The position numbers and the translations under genes are program-made. A DNA stretch of 64,000 bases from a bacterium. Its GTDB lineage: Bacteria; Bacillota; Bacilli; Lactobacillales; Streptococcaceae. The notes beneath the pieces are model-generated. The model made no database searches and was not told the DNA's origin. It worked only from the letters and a program-made list of their open reading frames with translations. Below are positions 1-9,168 of the stretch, in pieces. The first letter of the stretch is position 1; each line of letters starts with the position of its first letter. The stretch is from NCBI GenBank assembly GCA_905221375.1, contig CAJNCY010000002.1, positions 62,001 through 126,000 on the forward strand. Reading direction: 5' to 3'.

Positions 1-142
1 CCACAATTACAAAGAAAATACTAGCTAGGATTGTCAAAACACGATTGGCTACTACATCTCTACCTTGAGTTCTCTTACGACGTTCTGATCTTGTTTCTTC
101 TTGGTTTTCATAAATATCTTCTTGCCACGGTTCTTTTGCCAT
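1..142 (-). CDS. N-terminus of a membrane-anchored surface-associated protein (partial)
   Basis: Only the first 47 codons are in the window; the gene continues past base 1. The start ATG at 142 has a good ribosome site (AAGGAG) just upstream. The visible part is a highly charged cytoplasmic tail rich in Glu and Arg, followed by the beginning of a hydrophobic segment (IFFVIV), so the protein is a type II membrane protein. Position next to the small ferredoxin gene fits the streptococcal SAG1386/EF1546 family of surface-associated proteins, but that is memory of gene order rather than something seen. It is divergent from the ferredoxin gene with a 45-base gap. Confidence 0.6.
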   Translation of the reverse strand, partial: MAKEPWQEDIYENQEETRSERRKRTQGRDVVANRVLTILASIFFVIV

Positions 143-152
143 ACCTTACTCC

Positions 153-188
153 TTGTTTTTTTTTACTTTTCTTATTACAATATAAATA
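153..188 (+). promoter_or_regulatory. Promoter of the ferredoxin gene; probable leaderless transcript
   Basis: TTGTTT (153-158), a 17-base spacer and TACAAT (176-181) form a good sigma-70 type promoter. The ferredoxin ATG lies at 188, seven bases after the -10 box, where transcription should begin. No Shine-Dalgarno sequence precedes the ATG. An alternative -10 (TATAAA, 181-186) would place the start inside the gene. Confidence 0.5.
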
Positions 189-394
189 TGAAAATCACAC
201 TTATACCTGAACGTTGCATTGCCTGTGGGCTTTGCCAAACTTATTCTGATTTATTTGATTACCACGATAATGGAATCGTACGTTTTTACGATGATCCTGA
301 TCAACTGGAAAAAGAAATTTCTCCTAGTCAGGACGTCTTAGAGGCTGTTAAAAATTGCCCAACTCGCGCCCTGATTGGAAATCAGGAAGCCTAA
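188..394 (+). CDS. Small ferredoxin
   Basis: A 68-residue electron carrier with one cluster-binding arrangement: CIACGLC near residues 10-16 and CPTRA near residue 59. The first motif provides CxxCxxC and the last Cys completes a single [4Fe-4S] (or [3Fe-4S]) site, as in Fer4_13-type ferredoxins. The protein is acidic, as usual for these carriers. The redox partner is not in the window. The start at 188 was chosen over an upstream in-frame ATG at 101 because homology-like sequence begins at MKITLIPE and the upstream part overlaps the divergent gene. Soluble and cytoplasmic. Confidence 0.85.
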   Translation: MKITLIPERCIACGLCQTYSDLFDYHDNGIVRFYDDPDQLEKEISPSQDVLEAVKNCPTRALIGNQEA

Positions 395-444
395 ATCAAT
401 GGCGATAATCCACTCCCTCTAGTTTAGCACATTTCCATGTAAAA

Positions 445-1410
445 TTATAGTCTTTTCTCTCTATTTTTTTCTGTAAAATCAGGAAGGTCACTTTTTTCTT
501 TGATGAGATAAAGTGGTCTTTTTTTGGTCTCTAGATAAATCTTACTAATATACTTGCCGAGAATCCCAATGGTCAAGAGTTGAATGCCTCCAAGAAAGAG
601 AATAACAGCCATCAGAGAGGTCCAACCTGATGTCGGATTGCCCAGAATGAGGGTCCGAACCACAACAAAAAAGGTCATGAGTAGAGAAATAAAACAAGAT
701 AGGAGACCCGCTACAAAAGCTATAATCAAGGGAAAATCTGAAAAATTCACGATCCCTTCAATGGAGTAGAAAAAGAGTTTCCTAAAACTCCAACTGGTCT
801 TGCCAGCCTGTCTTTCGACATTGGGATAGTCCAGATAGTGGGTTTTAAAGCCGACCCAGGCAAATAGTCCCTTAGAAAAACGATTGGACTCGGTCAAACT
901 TAAAATGGCATCTACTACAGACCTTCTCATCATGCGAAAATCACGGACACCTGACGGCAGGGCTACTGGACTGATTTTTTTCATGAAGCCATAAAAGAGA
1001 TTGGCACAGAAACTGCGAAAGAAGGGTTCTCCCTCCCGACTAGTTCTCCGTGTTCCAACGCAGTCCAAATCTGCATTTTGGTCTAGTAATGCTTTCATCT
1101 CAAGCAACATACTAGGAGGATCTTGGAGGTCTGCATCCATTACCACCACCAGATCTCCTGTCGCATATTGCAAACCTGCATACAGAGCCGCTTCTTTGCC
1201 AAAATTTCGAGAGAAAGAAAGATAATGCACTGCCGGATTTTGCTCTCGATAGGACTTTAAGAGCTCCAAGGTCCCATCACTCGATCCATCATCGACAAAG
1301 ACATACTCGATTTCTGCTCCCAAATCAGGAATTAAATCTTCCAAAGCCTGATAAAAAAGAGGAAGTACTTCCTCTTCGTTTAAACAGGGGACAATGATTG
1401 ACATCACCAT
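445..1410 (-). CDS. GtrB/DPM1-like family 2 glycosyltransferase
   Basis: A 321-residue membrane glycosyltransferase. It has the GT2 core: an N-terminal strand SIIVPCLNEEE, the nucleotide-binding DDGSSDG near residues 40-46 and the metal-binding DADLQDPP near 92-99. Two hydrophobic segments close the C-terminal third. This arrangement is that of bactoprenol-phosphate glucosyltransferases (GtrB) and dolichol-phosphate-mannose synthase; it is expected to move a sugar from a UDP-sugar to undecaprenyl phosphate at the inner face of the membrane. It starts one base after the galE stop, so it is read from the same message and may use the epimerase product. The reading frame is open further upstream into galE, but the family start is at MVMSIIVP. 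Confidence 0.85.
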   Translation of the reverse strand: MVMSIIVPCLNEEEVLPLFYQALEDLIPDLGAEIEYVFVDDGSSDGTLELLKSYREQNPAVHYLSFSRNFGKEAALYAGLQYATGDLVVVMDADLQDPPSMLLEMKALLDQNADLDCVGTRRTSREGEPFFRSFCANLFYGFMKKISPVALPSGVRDFRMMRRSVVDAILSLTESNRFSKGLFAWVGFKTHYLDYPNVERQAGKTSWSFRKLFFYSIEGIVNFSDFPLIIAFVAGLLSCFISLLMTFFVVVRTLILGNPTSGWTSLMAVILFLGGIQLLTIGILGKYISKIYLETKKRPLYLIKEKSDLPDFTEKNREKRL

Positions 1411-1411
1411 C

Positions 1412-2431
1412 TTAGTCTTCAAATCCATTTGGATGCTTGCTTTGCCAACGCCATGCGTCTTCACACATTTGAGTAATGTCAAGTTCTGCTTCCCAGCCAA
1501 GTTCTGCTTTGGCTTTTGCTGGGTCTGAATAGCAGGCTGCGATGTCACCTGGGCGACGGTCTACAATGCGGTAAGGAATTGGGCGTCCCACTGCTTTTTC
1601 CATGTTTTGGATAATTTCAAGAACTGAGTAGCCTTTCCCTGTTCCAAGGTTATAGACATTTAGACCTGAACCTTTTTGAATTTTTTTCAGAGCTGCAACG
1701 TGACCTTTAGCTAAATCGACAACGTGGATATAGTCACGAACACCAGTTCCATCTTCCGTATCGTAATCATCTCCAAACACTTGCACTTGCTCTAATTTTC
1801 CAACGGCTACTTGAGTCACATATGGCAAGAGGTTGTTTGGAATACCATTTGGATTTTCTCCCAAATCACCACTCTCATGCGCTCCGATTGGGTTAAAGTA
1901 ACGAAGCAAGACCACATTCCATTCTGAGTCTGCTTTGTAAATATCCGTCAAAATTTCCTCTAGCATAAGCTTAGTGCGGCCATATGGGTTGGTCACTGAA
2001 AGTGGGAAATCTTCCAAGATTGGCACTGTATGAGGATCTCCGTAAACTGTCGCAGAAGAACTGAAAATGATGTTTTTACAGTTGTTTTCTTCCATGACCT
2101 TCAAAAGACTAACAGTTCCAGCGATATTATTGTCATAGTAGGCAAGAGGGATACGGGTAGATTCTCCAACAGCCTTCAAACCAGCAAAGTGAATGACACC
2201 TGTTGGTTCTTCTTGCTTGAAAATATCTCTGAGAGTATCCGTATCACGGATATCTGCCTCATAGAAAGGAATTTCAACTCCTGTAATTCTCTCAACAACT
2301 TCTAAACTTTTACGGTTACTATTAACAAGGTTATCCACCACAACAACCTGATGACCTGCTTGGATTAACTCAATAACAGTATGGGTTCCGATAAAACCTG
2401 CTCCACCTGTTACCAAAATCTTTTCTTGCAT
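1412..2431 (-). CDS. galE: UDP-glucose 4-epimerase
   Basis: A 339-residue short-chain dehydrogenase/reductase of the extended type. The NAD-binding GGAGFIG is at residues 9-15, the SSSATVYG active-site segment at about 124-131, and the catalytic pair Y150xxxK154. It interconverts UDP-glucose and UDP-galactose in the cytosol. Length matches the family. It sits directly upstream of the GtrB-like transferase with a one-base gap, which suggests that its UDP-galactose serves glycan synthesis here rather than galactose breakdown; no Leloir genes lie next to it. Confidence 0.93.
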   Translation of the reverse strand: MQEKILVTGGAGFIGTHTVIELIQAGHQVVVVDNLVNSNRKSLEVVERITGVEIPFYEADIRDTDTLRDIFKQEEPTGVIHFAGLKAVGESTRIPLAYYDNNIAGTVSLLKVMEENNCKNIIFSSSATVYGDPHTVPILEDFPLSVTNPYGRTKLMLEEILTDIYKADSEWNVVLLRYFNPIGAHESGDLGENPNGIPNNLLPYVTQVAVGKLEQVQVFGDDYDTEDGTGVRDYIHVVDLAKGHVAALKKIQKGSGLNVYNLGTGKGYSVLEIIQNMEKAVGRPIPYRIVDRRPGDIAACYSDPAKAKAELGWEAELDITQMCEDAWRWQSKHPNGFED

Positions 2432-2530
2432 CTTTTTTCCTCGATTCTCGGATTTTTTCTTATTTTACCATTTTTGATAGGGAATGTCATTTGCCATCCT
2501 AGAGGGGAGGATAAAATTTCAGTAAAATGC

Positions 2531-3634
2531 TTATTCGCTTTTTACTCGTTTGACATAGTTTTCAATTGGGTAGTTTACTGGATCCAAGATCAACTCCTTG
2601 CCTTTGATCAGTTGGGCTAGATGGTAGCCAATGATAGGACCCGTTGTGAGGCCTGATGAACCTAGGCCACTGGCTGCATAGATACCTGCTAAGCTGGGTA
2701 CTTGCCCAAAGAAAGGTGAGAAATCACTGGTATAGGCACGGATTCCTACACGTTCACCCGATGATTTCGCTCCTGCCAAGGCTGGGTAGTGAGGCCAGGC
2801 TGACTCCTCCATTTGCTGGAGCAAGCTTTCATCCACCGTCAAATCAAAGCCCATGTCATTTTCATGAGTAGCGCCTAAGGACAATTTCCCACCTGCAAAA
2901 GGAATCAAATCCCACTCCCCTTCTGGCATAACCACAGGGTAAGCTTCCATGTCTTGGGCAAGCTGATAATCTCGGAGTTGTCCTTTTTGAGGACGGACAT
3001 CCACAGCATAACCCAAGGGTTCTAACATATCCCCCAACCAAGCTCCCGTCGCCAAAATAACCTGATCAAACACCTCTTCACCAATCTGGTAACCTGATGC
3101 TAACGGTGTCAGAGTCACTTTTTCTTTGACCAGCTTTACCTGACTGGCTTCTAGCAAACGAGTCACTAAGAGTTGACCATCTACTCTCGCTCCACCAGAA
3201 GCATAAAGCAAGCGATCAAATCCCTGTAAACCAGGGAATAATTTATTTGCAGACGCTTGGTCTAAAATGGCTAATTTCCCTATCAAGGGAGATTCTTCTC
3301 TTCGCTGGAAGGCTAGTTGATAGAGTTCTTCCAACTTGGATTCATGTCTTTTCAAGAGAAGAACTCCCGAACGCTGGTAGAAGTCGATTTCTTGCCCTGA
3401 CTTCTCTAAATCAGCTAATAAATCCACATAAAAGTCAGCCCCCAAGCGCGCCATTTTGTACCAGGCTTTATTGCGGCGTTTGGAAAACCAAGGACTGATA
3501 ATTCCTGCTGCGGCCTTGGTAGCCTGACCTTGTCCATGGTCAAAGACGGTCACCTCTAGGTCACTTTCTTTCGAGAGGTAGTAGGCTGCTGTTGCTCCCA
3601 CAATTCCTGCTCCGATAATAGCAACTTTTTTCAT
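2531..3634 (-). CDS. FAD-dependent oxidoreductase, D-amino-acid-oxidase fold
   Basis: A 367-residue flavoenzyme of the DAO family (DadA/ThiO-like). The N-terminus carries the dinucleotide-binding AIIGAGIVG, and the C-terminal part has the typical GLGSSGLTTGPIIG segment that closes the FAD site. It should oxidise an amine or amino acid with FAD; the substrate cannot be read from sequence. The ATG at 3634 is used; an in-frame GTG at 3643 would add three residues. It follows the Nif3-family gene by 16 bases on the same strand, so it is likely co-transcribed with it and with trmK. Confidence 0.85.
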   Translation of the reverse strand: MKKVAIIGAGIVGATAAYYLSKESDLEVTVFDHGQGQATKAAAGIISPWFSKRRNKAWYKMARLGADFYVDLLADLEKSGQEIDFYQRSGVLLLKRHESKLEELYQLAFQRREESPLIGKLAILDQASANKLFPGLQGFDRLLYASGGARVDGQLLVTRLLEASQVKLVKEKVTLTPLASGYQIGEEVFDQVILATGAWLGDMLEPLGYAVDVRPQKGQLRDYQLAQDMEAYPVVMPEGEWDLIPFAGGKLSLGATHENDMGFDLTVDESLLQQMEESAWPHYPALAGAKSSGERVGIRAYTSDFSPFFGQVPSLAGIYAASGLGSSGLTTGPIIGYHLAQLIKGKELILDPVNYPIENYVKRVKSE

Positions 3635-3650
3635 TATTTTCACTTTCTAA

Positions 3651-4448
3651 CTAGATATGGTGGAAAGGATTGGTCGATGCTTGACTAGGTAAAATCTCTA
3701 GTTCCCAGCCTTTTTCCTCTTTCCATTGATTAAGAAGCTCTGCAATTTTTTCCACAAAAAGCACTTCGATATAGTGACCTGGGTCCAATGCCAACAAGCC
3801 ATCAGACAACATATCCTGGGCAGTGTGGTAGTAAATATCACCAGTGATATAGACATCCGCTCCTTTAGCTAAAGCATCCTTATAGAAAGACTGCCCACTT
3901 CCACCACAGATGGCCACTCTTGAAATAGGCTTCTGCAAGTCATTCTCTTGATAATGCACCATTCGAAGACTATCTAGACCAAAGACTTGCTTGACGTGTT
4001 GGGCCAATTCTCCAAATGTCTGAGACTGAACATTCCCAATACGTCCAATTCCACGTTCAGGGCCTGTTTCCTGCAGATAAGTTGTCTCCTCGATTCCTAG
4101 CATCTGGCAGAACCAGTCATTGAGACCATTTTTAACGATATCAATATTGGTATGGCTAACATAAACTGCAATGTCATACTTGATGAGGTCAATGTAAATC
4201 TGATTTTGTGGACGGCTAGCTACCAAATCCTTTATGGAACGGAAAATCGGCGCGTGCTTGACAATAATCAAGTCCACACCCTTTTCAATGGCCTCTGCTA
4301 CCGTCTCTTCACGAATGTCGAGGGCCACCATGACACTTTGGATATCCTTGTCCAAAGTGCCGATTTGCAGACCACGACTATCCCCCTCCATAGAAAATTC
4401 TTGCGGACAAAAGTCTTCATAACGTTTAATGACTTCACTTGCTAGCAT
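3651..4448 (-). CDS. Nif3-like dinuclear metal-centre protein (DUF34)
   Basis: A 265-residue protein of the widespread Nif3/YqfO/YbgI family. Metal-binding residues expected for the family are visible: KHAPIF near residue 65, SHTNID near 98, and the C-terminal [11 protein letters not shown] and [10 protein letters not shown] segments. The family assembles as toroidal hexamers with two metal ions per subunit; the biochemical role is still debated (GTP cyclohydrolase-like or metal insertion). It overlaps the end of trmK by 14 bases, an arrangement found in many Firmicutes, so the two are translationally linked. Confidence 0.9.
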   Translation of the reverse strand: MLASEVIKRYEDFCPQEFSMEGDSRGLQIGTLDKDIQSVMVALDIREETVAEAIEKGVDLIIVKHAPIFRSIKDLVASRPQNQIYIDLIKYDIAVYVSHTNIDIVKNGLNDWFCQMLGIEETTYLQETGPERGIGRIGNVQSQTFGELAQHVKQVFGLDSLRMVHYQENDLQKPISRVAICGGSGQSFYKDALAKGADVYITGDIYYHTAQDMLSDGLLALDPGHYIEVLFVEKIAELLNQWKEEKGWELEILPSQASTNPFHHI

Positions 4449-5112
4449 GGAGAACCTCCTTGATGGCTTGAATTTTATCTACAAGAACTTGACGTTCCTC
4501 CAGATTTTTTTCTGGAATTTGTCCGAGGGCAAACTCTAGCTTAACAGCTTCTTTTTGCCATTTTTGGACAAAAAACGGACTGACTTCTTTAGACAAGATA
4601 GGTCCAAAGCGAACATCACTGGCTGATAACTTCATTTGTCCCGCTTCCACCACCAAAATCTCATAAAACTTACCAGCTTCTTCTAGAATGCTTTCTGCCA
4701 CAATCTGAAATCCATTCTCTTGCAACCAAATGCGCAAGTCGTCTTCACGATTATTGGGCTGGAGGATCAATCGTTCTACATTAGCTAACTTGTCCAAGCC
4801 TTCTTCTAAAATCCTAGCAATCAAACGACCACCCATACCAGCAATGGTAATGACCGACACTTGGTCTGCCTCTTCAACGGCTGCCAAGCCATTGGCTAAA
4901 CGGACTTGGATTTTCTCCTTTAGGCCGTGAGCCTCAACATTTTTGACCGCAGACTGATAGGGGCCTTCCACCACCTCACCTGCAATGGCACTTTTGATTT
5001 GGCCTCTTTCGACCAACTCGATAGGCAGATAAGCATGGTCACTTCCCACATCTAGTAAAATGGCTCCCTGTGGCACAAAGGAAGCTACCAATTCTAATCT
5101 CTTTGAAATCAT
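4435..5112 (-). CDS. trmK: tRNA (adenine(22)-N(1))-methyltransferase
   Basis: A 225-residue class I SAM methyltransferase. The SAM-binding loop is [12 protein letters not shown] near residues 19-30, followed by ITIAGMGG near 89-96 and LQPNNRED near 116-123, which is the pattern of the TrmK (YqfN) family. The enzyme methylates N1 of adenine 22 in tRNA. It overlaps the Nif3-family gene downstream, the usual Firmicutes pairing. Confidence 0.9.
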   Translation of the reverse strand: MISKRLELVASFVPQGAILLDVGSDHAYLPIELVERGQIKSAIAGEVVEGPYQSAVKNVEAHGLKEKIQVRLANGLAAVEEADQVSVITIAGMGGRLIARILEEGLDKLANVERLILQPNNREDDLRIWLQENGFQIVAESILEEAGKFYEILVVEAGQMKLSASDVRFGPILSKEVSPFFVQKWQKEAVKLEFALGQIPEKNLEERQVLVDKIQAIKEVLHASK

Positions 5113-5177
5113 CTTCTCTCACTTTCCAAACTCTATTCCCTCTTATTATACCACATTTCAACTAGCACTTCTGCACC

Positions 5178-5208
5178 TAAAAAGACCGCAATCCACAGAT
5201 TGCAGCCT
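5178..5208 (-). terminator. Rho-independent terminator of the P-type ATPase gene
   Basis: On the minus strand a GGCTGCAATC / GATTGCGGTC stem with a four-base loop is followed by TTTTT, five bases after the stop of the ATPase gene. Confidence 0.85.
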
Positions 5209-5212
5209 TTCT

Positions 5213-7561
5213 TTATTTTCTAGCTTGATAGCGACTAGTCAGGATGAAAATCACGGTAAAGACCAACATCATAACACCATAAACAGGTAATGTTTGTCCT
5301 GTTAAGGTTGAAATTTCAAGTAGTTTTTGAATTCTTGGGAAGAGAGCTGTAGCTAGGAAGCCTCCTACTGACCAAACAATCAAGAGGACACGCCATAGGG
5401 TAAATGGCATGCAGGCTCTAAATACGGATAAGAAACCAATTGACCCCAAGAGATAATAGAGTAAAGTTGAGATTTCTAACTCAGACCAACCTTGGCTACT
5501 TCCAAATATTTTCACAAAAAGAACGCTGAATACAACCATGAGAGCACTTGGTAGGGCACGAAGCATGGATCTTCTGAGGAAGTTTGGTTCAACAGGTTTG
5601 ATATTTCGCTCAAAAGTCAAAACGAATGGTGGGAAACCTTCTACAAATTGGTCTATCATGGTAATTTGAATCGGAATGAAGGGGAAAATCAAAATCCACT
5701 CAGACCGACCTAGTAAAGCACTGGCAATACAGATGACTGCTAACAGGAAGGAATAGATGGTCTTTATCAAGAAAATCGGAGCGATATGAGCAATGTTATT
5801 GACCACGCGACGACCTTCAAATAGAATCTCAGGAACATCATTAAAGTCAGAGTTCAAGAGAACCAAATTGGCAATCTGACGAGTCGCAGGATCTCCCTCA
5901 GCCATCACGATAGAACAATCCGCCTCACGAAGGGCCAGGATATCATTAACTCCATCCCCTGTCATAGCCGTTGTATGCCCTGCTTTTTTCAGCGTTTGGA
6001 TGATAAGTTTCTTTTGATGAGGGGAAACACGTCCGAAAATAGCTGTTCCCTCAGCCATATCAACCAATTCCTCATCCGTGATTTTGGAGCAATCTACATA
6101 GCTGTGATAGTTTGCAAAACCAGCCTTCTGGGCAATGCTGGAAACCGTAACTGGATTGTCACCAGAGATAATCTTGAGGCCCACTTCCTGTGAACGGAGA
6201 TAGTCTAGCGTCTCTGCTGCTCCTTCTCGAATGGGGTCCAAGATTTCCAGCAAGGCCAGAGCCTGAATATCAGATGGTTTCTGTGGCTTGTGGTGGTCTA
6301 ATTTCTCCTGACTGAGAGCTAAGACCAAGACACGTGACCCTCTCTCCAAGGCCTCTCTGGCTCTAGGGACTTCAGAATCCAGCAACATCTCAGGCGCACC
6401 TAGGAAAACTGTCCCCAGACCTTCCAATTCCATAGCACCCCACTTGCGGTCGCTTGAGAAAGGAAGATTCGAAAACATAGGATAGGCTACCTGACCTTGG
6501 AAACGCTGGCGAATGGCTTGAGCTGTTGGATTTTTATCCTCACTATGGGCCATATAGCTTGTCAGGATACTGGCAATAGCCTCATCACCATAAGTTTCCG
6601 TCAGCGGAAGAACAGCCTCCACCTGCATCTTTCCTTGGGTGATGGTACCCGTCTTGTCCAAACAAAGCATATCCACGCGCGCCAAGGTCTCAACAGAGTA
6701 CATCTCCTGCACCAAGACCTTTTTCAAGCCCAGCTTAATCACCGCAGTCAAGAGCGAGGTAATGGTCAAAAGGGCGATTCCCTTGGGCAACATCCCCAAA
6801 AGGGCTGTCGACGAATTTACAACGGATGACTTGAGGGGCAAGCCTTTTAACATCAAGGCTTCTAGCAAGAGAGCTAAACCAAAGGGAATGATAATTTTCC
6901 CAGTAAAACCAGCTAGCTTGTCCAGCGATTTCATGATACGGGAGTTGATTGGTTTAACTGTCTTAGCTTCCAACATGAGCTTGGCAGCATAGTTGTCAGC
7001 CCCGACATGGTGGACTTGAGCCAAAACTGACCCACTGGCTAGGAAGCTTCCTGACAAAAGCAAGGCGTCAACTTCCTTTTGCACCAAATCACTTTCCCCC
7101 GTCAACATGGCTTCATTGACTTCTGCGAAACCTTCTAAAACCAAGGCATCACTGGGAATCTGCTCCCCAGCAGATAAACGAATGACGTCTCCTAGCACCA
7201 ATTCTTCAGGATTGAGGGCAACTTCCTGTCCATCACGAATGGTTTTGACCTTTTCCTTGGTCATGAGATTGAGCTTGTCCACCATGTGTTTAGCCCGCAG
7301 CTCAGTCACAATCCCAGAAAAAGCGTTAAAGCAGATAACGACAAAGAAGACCAGATTGCTCCAAGCCTGCACGAAGGCAAGGGCCAAAGCAATAGCAAAG
7401 TTCAAAGCGTTAAAAAGGGTAAAGACATTTCGTTTAACGATTTGCCAAGTGCTGGTACTGGCTGAAGCAGTAAAATCATTGACCAAGCCCTTAGCCTGTC
7501 TTTCCTTGACTTCTCTTTGGGTTAATCCCATAATCTTATTTTTATCCATAAATTCTATCAT
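5213..7561 (-). CDS. Cation-transporting P-type ATPase, CtpE-like
   Basis: A 782-residue P-type ATPase. Residues 154-157 are TGES (actuator domain), the phosphorylation motif DKTGT begins at D302, and TGDGVND occurs in the hinge. About eight to ten membrane segments flank these domains. Membrane helix 4, which in Ca/Mg pumps holds PEGL, reads LPKGIA near 258-263. The family most like this architecture is CtpE, described as a calcium uptake ATPase, but I infer this from general resemblance. The start at 7561 is kept; ATG 7549 is an alternative and neither has a strong ribosome site. It is monocistronic and divergent from the acyltransferase gene. Confidence 0.85.
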   Translation of the reverse strand: MIEFMDKNKIMGLTQREVKERQAKGLVNDFTASASTSTWQIVKRNVFTLFNALNFAIALALAFVQAWSNLVFFVVICFNAFSGIVTELRAKHMVDKLNLMTKEKVKTIRDGQEVALNPEELVLGDVIRLSAGEQIPSDALVLEGFAEVNEAMLTGESDLVQKEVDALLLSGSFLASGSVLAQVHHVGADNYAAKLMLEAKTVKPINSRIMKSLDKLAGFTGKIIIPFGLALLLEALMLKGLPLKSSVVNSSTALLGMLPKGIALLTITSLLTAVIKLGLKKVLVQEMYSVETLARVDMLCLDKTGTITQGKMQVEAVLPLTETYGDEAIASILTSYMAHSEDKNPTAQAIRQRFQGQVAYPMFSNLPFSSDRKWGAMELEGLGTVFLGAPEMLLDSEVPRAREALERGSRVLVLALSQEKLDHHKPQKPSDIQALALLEILDPIREGAAETLDYLRSQEVGLKIISGDNPVTVSSIAQKAGFANYHSYVDCSKITDEELVDMAEGTAIFGRVSPHQKKLIIQTLKKAGHTTAMTGDGVNDILALREADCSIVMAEGDPATRQIANLVLLNSDFNDVPEILFEGRRVVNNIAHIAPIFLIKTIYSFLLAVICIASALLGRSEWILIFPFIPIQITMIDQFVEGFPPFVLTFERNIKPVEPNFLRRSMLRALPSALMVVFSVLFVKIFGSSQGWSELEISTLLYYLLGSIGFLSVFRACMPFTLWRVLLIVWSVGGFLATALFPRIQKLLEISTLTGQTLPVYGVMMLVFTVIFILTSRYQARK

Positions 7562-7682
7562 ATCATTTTTTCTAAAAGAATTCTAATCTCATCCCAAATA
7601 TGCACCTAGTCAAGGGAAAAAGTTTGCCAGCCCTCCTTTGATAAGGTATAATAATAACAAGAAAAGAATCGAAGGAGATCGC

Positions 7683-8432
7683 ATGTTTTATACTTATTTA
7701 CGTGGATTGGTTGTATTGCTCCTATGGTCTATCAATGGCAATGCCCACTATCATAATACTGATAAAATTCCTAATCAAGATGAAAATTATATCCTGGTGG
7801 CGCCTCACCGTACCTGGTGGGATCCTGTTTACATGGCCTTTGCGACCAAGCCAAAACAATTCATCTTTATGGCCAAAAAAGAACTCTTTACTAACCGTAT
7901 CTTTGGTTGGTGGATTCGTATGTGTGGTGCCTTTCCCATCGACCGGGAAAATCCTAGCGCTTCTGCCATCAAATATCCTATCAATGTTCTCAAAAAAAGT
8001 AACCGCTCTCTCATCATGTTTCCAAGTGGGAGCCGGCACTCAAACGATGTCAAGGGTGGCGTAGCTTTGATTGCCAAAATGGCCAAGGTCCGTATCATGC
8101 CGGTTACCTATACAGGTCCCATGACTTTGAAGGGATTAGTTAGCCGTGAACGTGTCGATATGAACTTTGGAAATCCAATCGATATCTCAGATATCAAGAA
8201 AATGAATGATGAAGGCATTGAAACAGTCGCCAATCGTATCCAAGCAGAATTTCAACGTTTGGACCAAGAAACGAAACAATGGCACAACGATAAAAAACCA
8301 AACCCACTCTGGTGGTTTATTCGCATACCTGCCCTCATCCTTGCCATTATCCTCGCTATCCTAACTATTATCTTTAGCTTTATCGCGAGCTTCGTATGGA
8401 ATCCAGATAAGAAAAGAGAAAAACTTGCTTAA
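7683..8432 (+). CDS. plsC: 1-acyl-sn-glycerol-3-phosphate acyltransferase-like protein
   Basis: A 249-residue PlsC-family acyltransferase. The catalytic HRTWWDP (HxxxxD type) lies near residues 40-46, and the acceptor-binding FPSGSR segment near 117-122. A short N-terminal hydrophobic stretch and a strong C-terminal membrane helix place it at the membrane. It should acylate a lysophospholipid during phospholipid synthesis or repair. The start ATG 7683 has a clear GAAGGAG site; the open frame extends further upstream without support. A second PlsC paralogue elsewhere is common in streptococci, so the symbol is tentative. Confidence 0.8.
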   Translation: MFYTYLRGLVVLLLWSINGNAHYHNTDKIPNQDENYILVAPHRTWWDPVYMAFATKPKQFIFMAKKELFTNRIFGWWIRMCGAFPIDRENPSASAIKYPINVLKKSNRSLIMFPSGSRHSNDVKGGVALIAKMAKVRIMPVTYTGPMTLKGLVSRERVDMNFGNPIDISDIKKMNDEGIETVANRIQAEFQRLDQETKQWHNDKKPNPLWWFIRIPALILAIILAILTIIFSFIASFVWNPDKKREKLA

Positions 8433-8444
8433 ATAAATACAACA

Positions 8445-8468
8445 ATCCCTTGTCAAAAGCCAAGGGAT
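8445..8468. terminator. Bidirectional hairpin between convergent genes
   Basis: ATCCCTTG and CAAGGGAT form a stem between the acyltransferase and the convergent esterase gene; A and T tracts flank it on both sides. Confidence 0.6.
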
Positions 8469-8475
8469 AATTCTT

Positions 8476-9168
8476 TTACTTGATTTTCCATTTTTGGGCC
8501 AACCAGCTAGAAAAAGCTAGAAATCGTTCAGCTACTTGTTCATGGTGTCCATAAGGATCAAAGACAAACTGACCGTTCGGATAGCGTTTCTGAAGACTGG
8601 TATGGATCTGCTCAGCACAAACTGGTGCTTGAGCCAAACGATTAGTGTGATAGGCTCCTTCTGTTTGACCATTCTGTAAATACAGCAAACAATCTAGATT
8701 TTTCACTGTCTCTGCCTTGCAGTAAGACACAAAATCAGGATACCAAAAAGAACCGCAGATAGAGAAAACACAGGAAACCTTGTCAAAGCTGAAAAGACTG
8801 TAAACTGCCGCCAATCCACCTAGTGAATAACCTCCGTAGGCAAGGCGAGTTTCGTCCAGGCGATAAAGCGACTGCAACTTGTCTAAAAGACCTCCAAATA
8901 AATGATCATGATAGACCTTGGCCTGACCTCCAAAATCTGGAGATCCATCTCTCAGAGCCGATGTCGCCCAGGGAGTGTAGTCATCTAGGCGATTTTTAGA
9001 GGTTAAGCCCACTAAAATCACAGATTCGGAAAGGGACGATAGGAAGTCCAAGTTTCCATCATTCAATAAAATAGCCGGATAGGTTTGATTGGGGTCGTAG
9101 TTAGAAGGAAGGCTGATTTTGACTTGAATTCCTTCCCAATCAAATTCATTATTTATTGATAAAGTCAT
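8476..9168 (-). CDS. Esterase of the siderophore-esterase (IroE/BesA/Fes-like) type
   Basis: A 230-residue alpha/beta hydrolase. The nucleophile elbow is GGYSLGG with Ser115, an acidic residue follows, and GHH near the C-terminus supplies the probable catalytic His. The family (putative esterase, PF00756) contains enzymes that cut catecholate siderophore trilactones to free iron. No signal peptide, so it acts in the cytosol. Its ATG lies inside the last codons of the lipoprotein gene (20-base overlap), so it is translated with the iron-type ABC transporter. That context is the main reason to prefer a siderophore substrate; a general carboxylesterase is the alternative. Confidence 0.7.
   Translation of the reverse strand: MTLSINNEFDWEGIQVKISLPSNYDPNQTYPAILLNDGNLDFLSSLSESVILVGLTSKNRLDDYTPWATSALRDGSPDFGGQAKVYHDHLFGGLLDKLQSLYRLDETRLAYGGYSLGGLAAVYSLFSFDKVSCVFSICGSFWYPDFVSYCKAETVKNLDCLLYLQNGQTEGAYHTNRLAQAPVCAEQIHTSLQKRYPNGQFVFDPYGHHEQVAERFLAFSSWLAQKWKIK

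Noticed and set aside
1412..1548. Longer start of the glycosyltransferase inside galE
   Set aside because: The 46 extra codons overlap galE in another frame and have no family resemblance; the GT2 fold begins at MSIIVPCLN.
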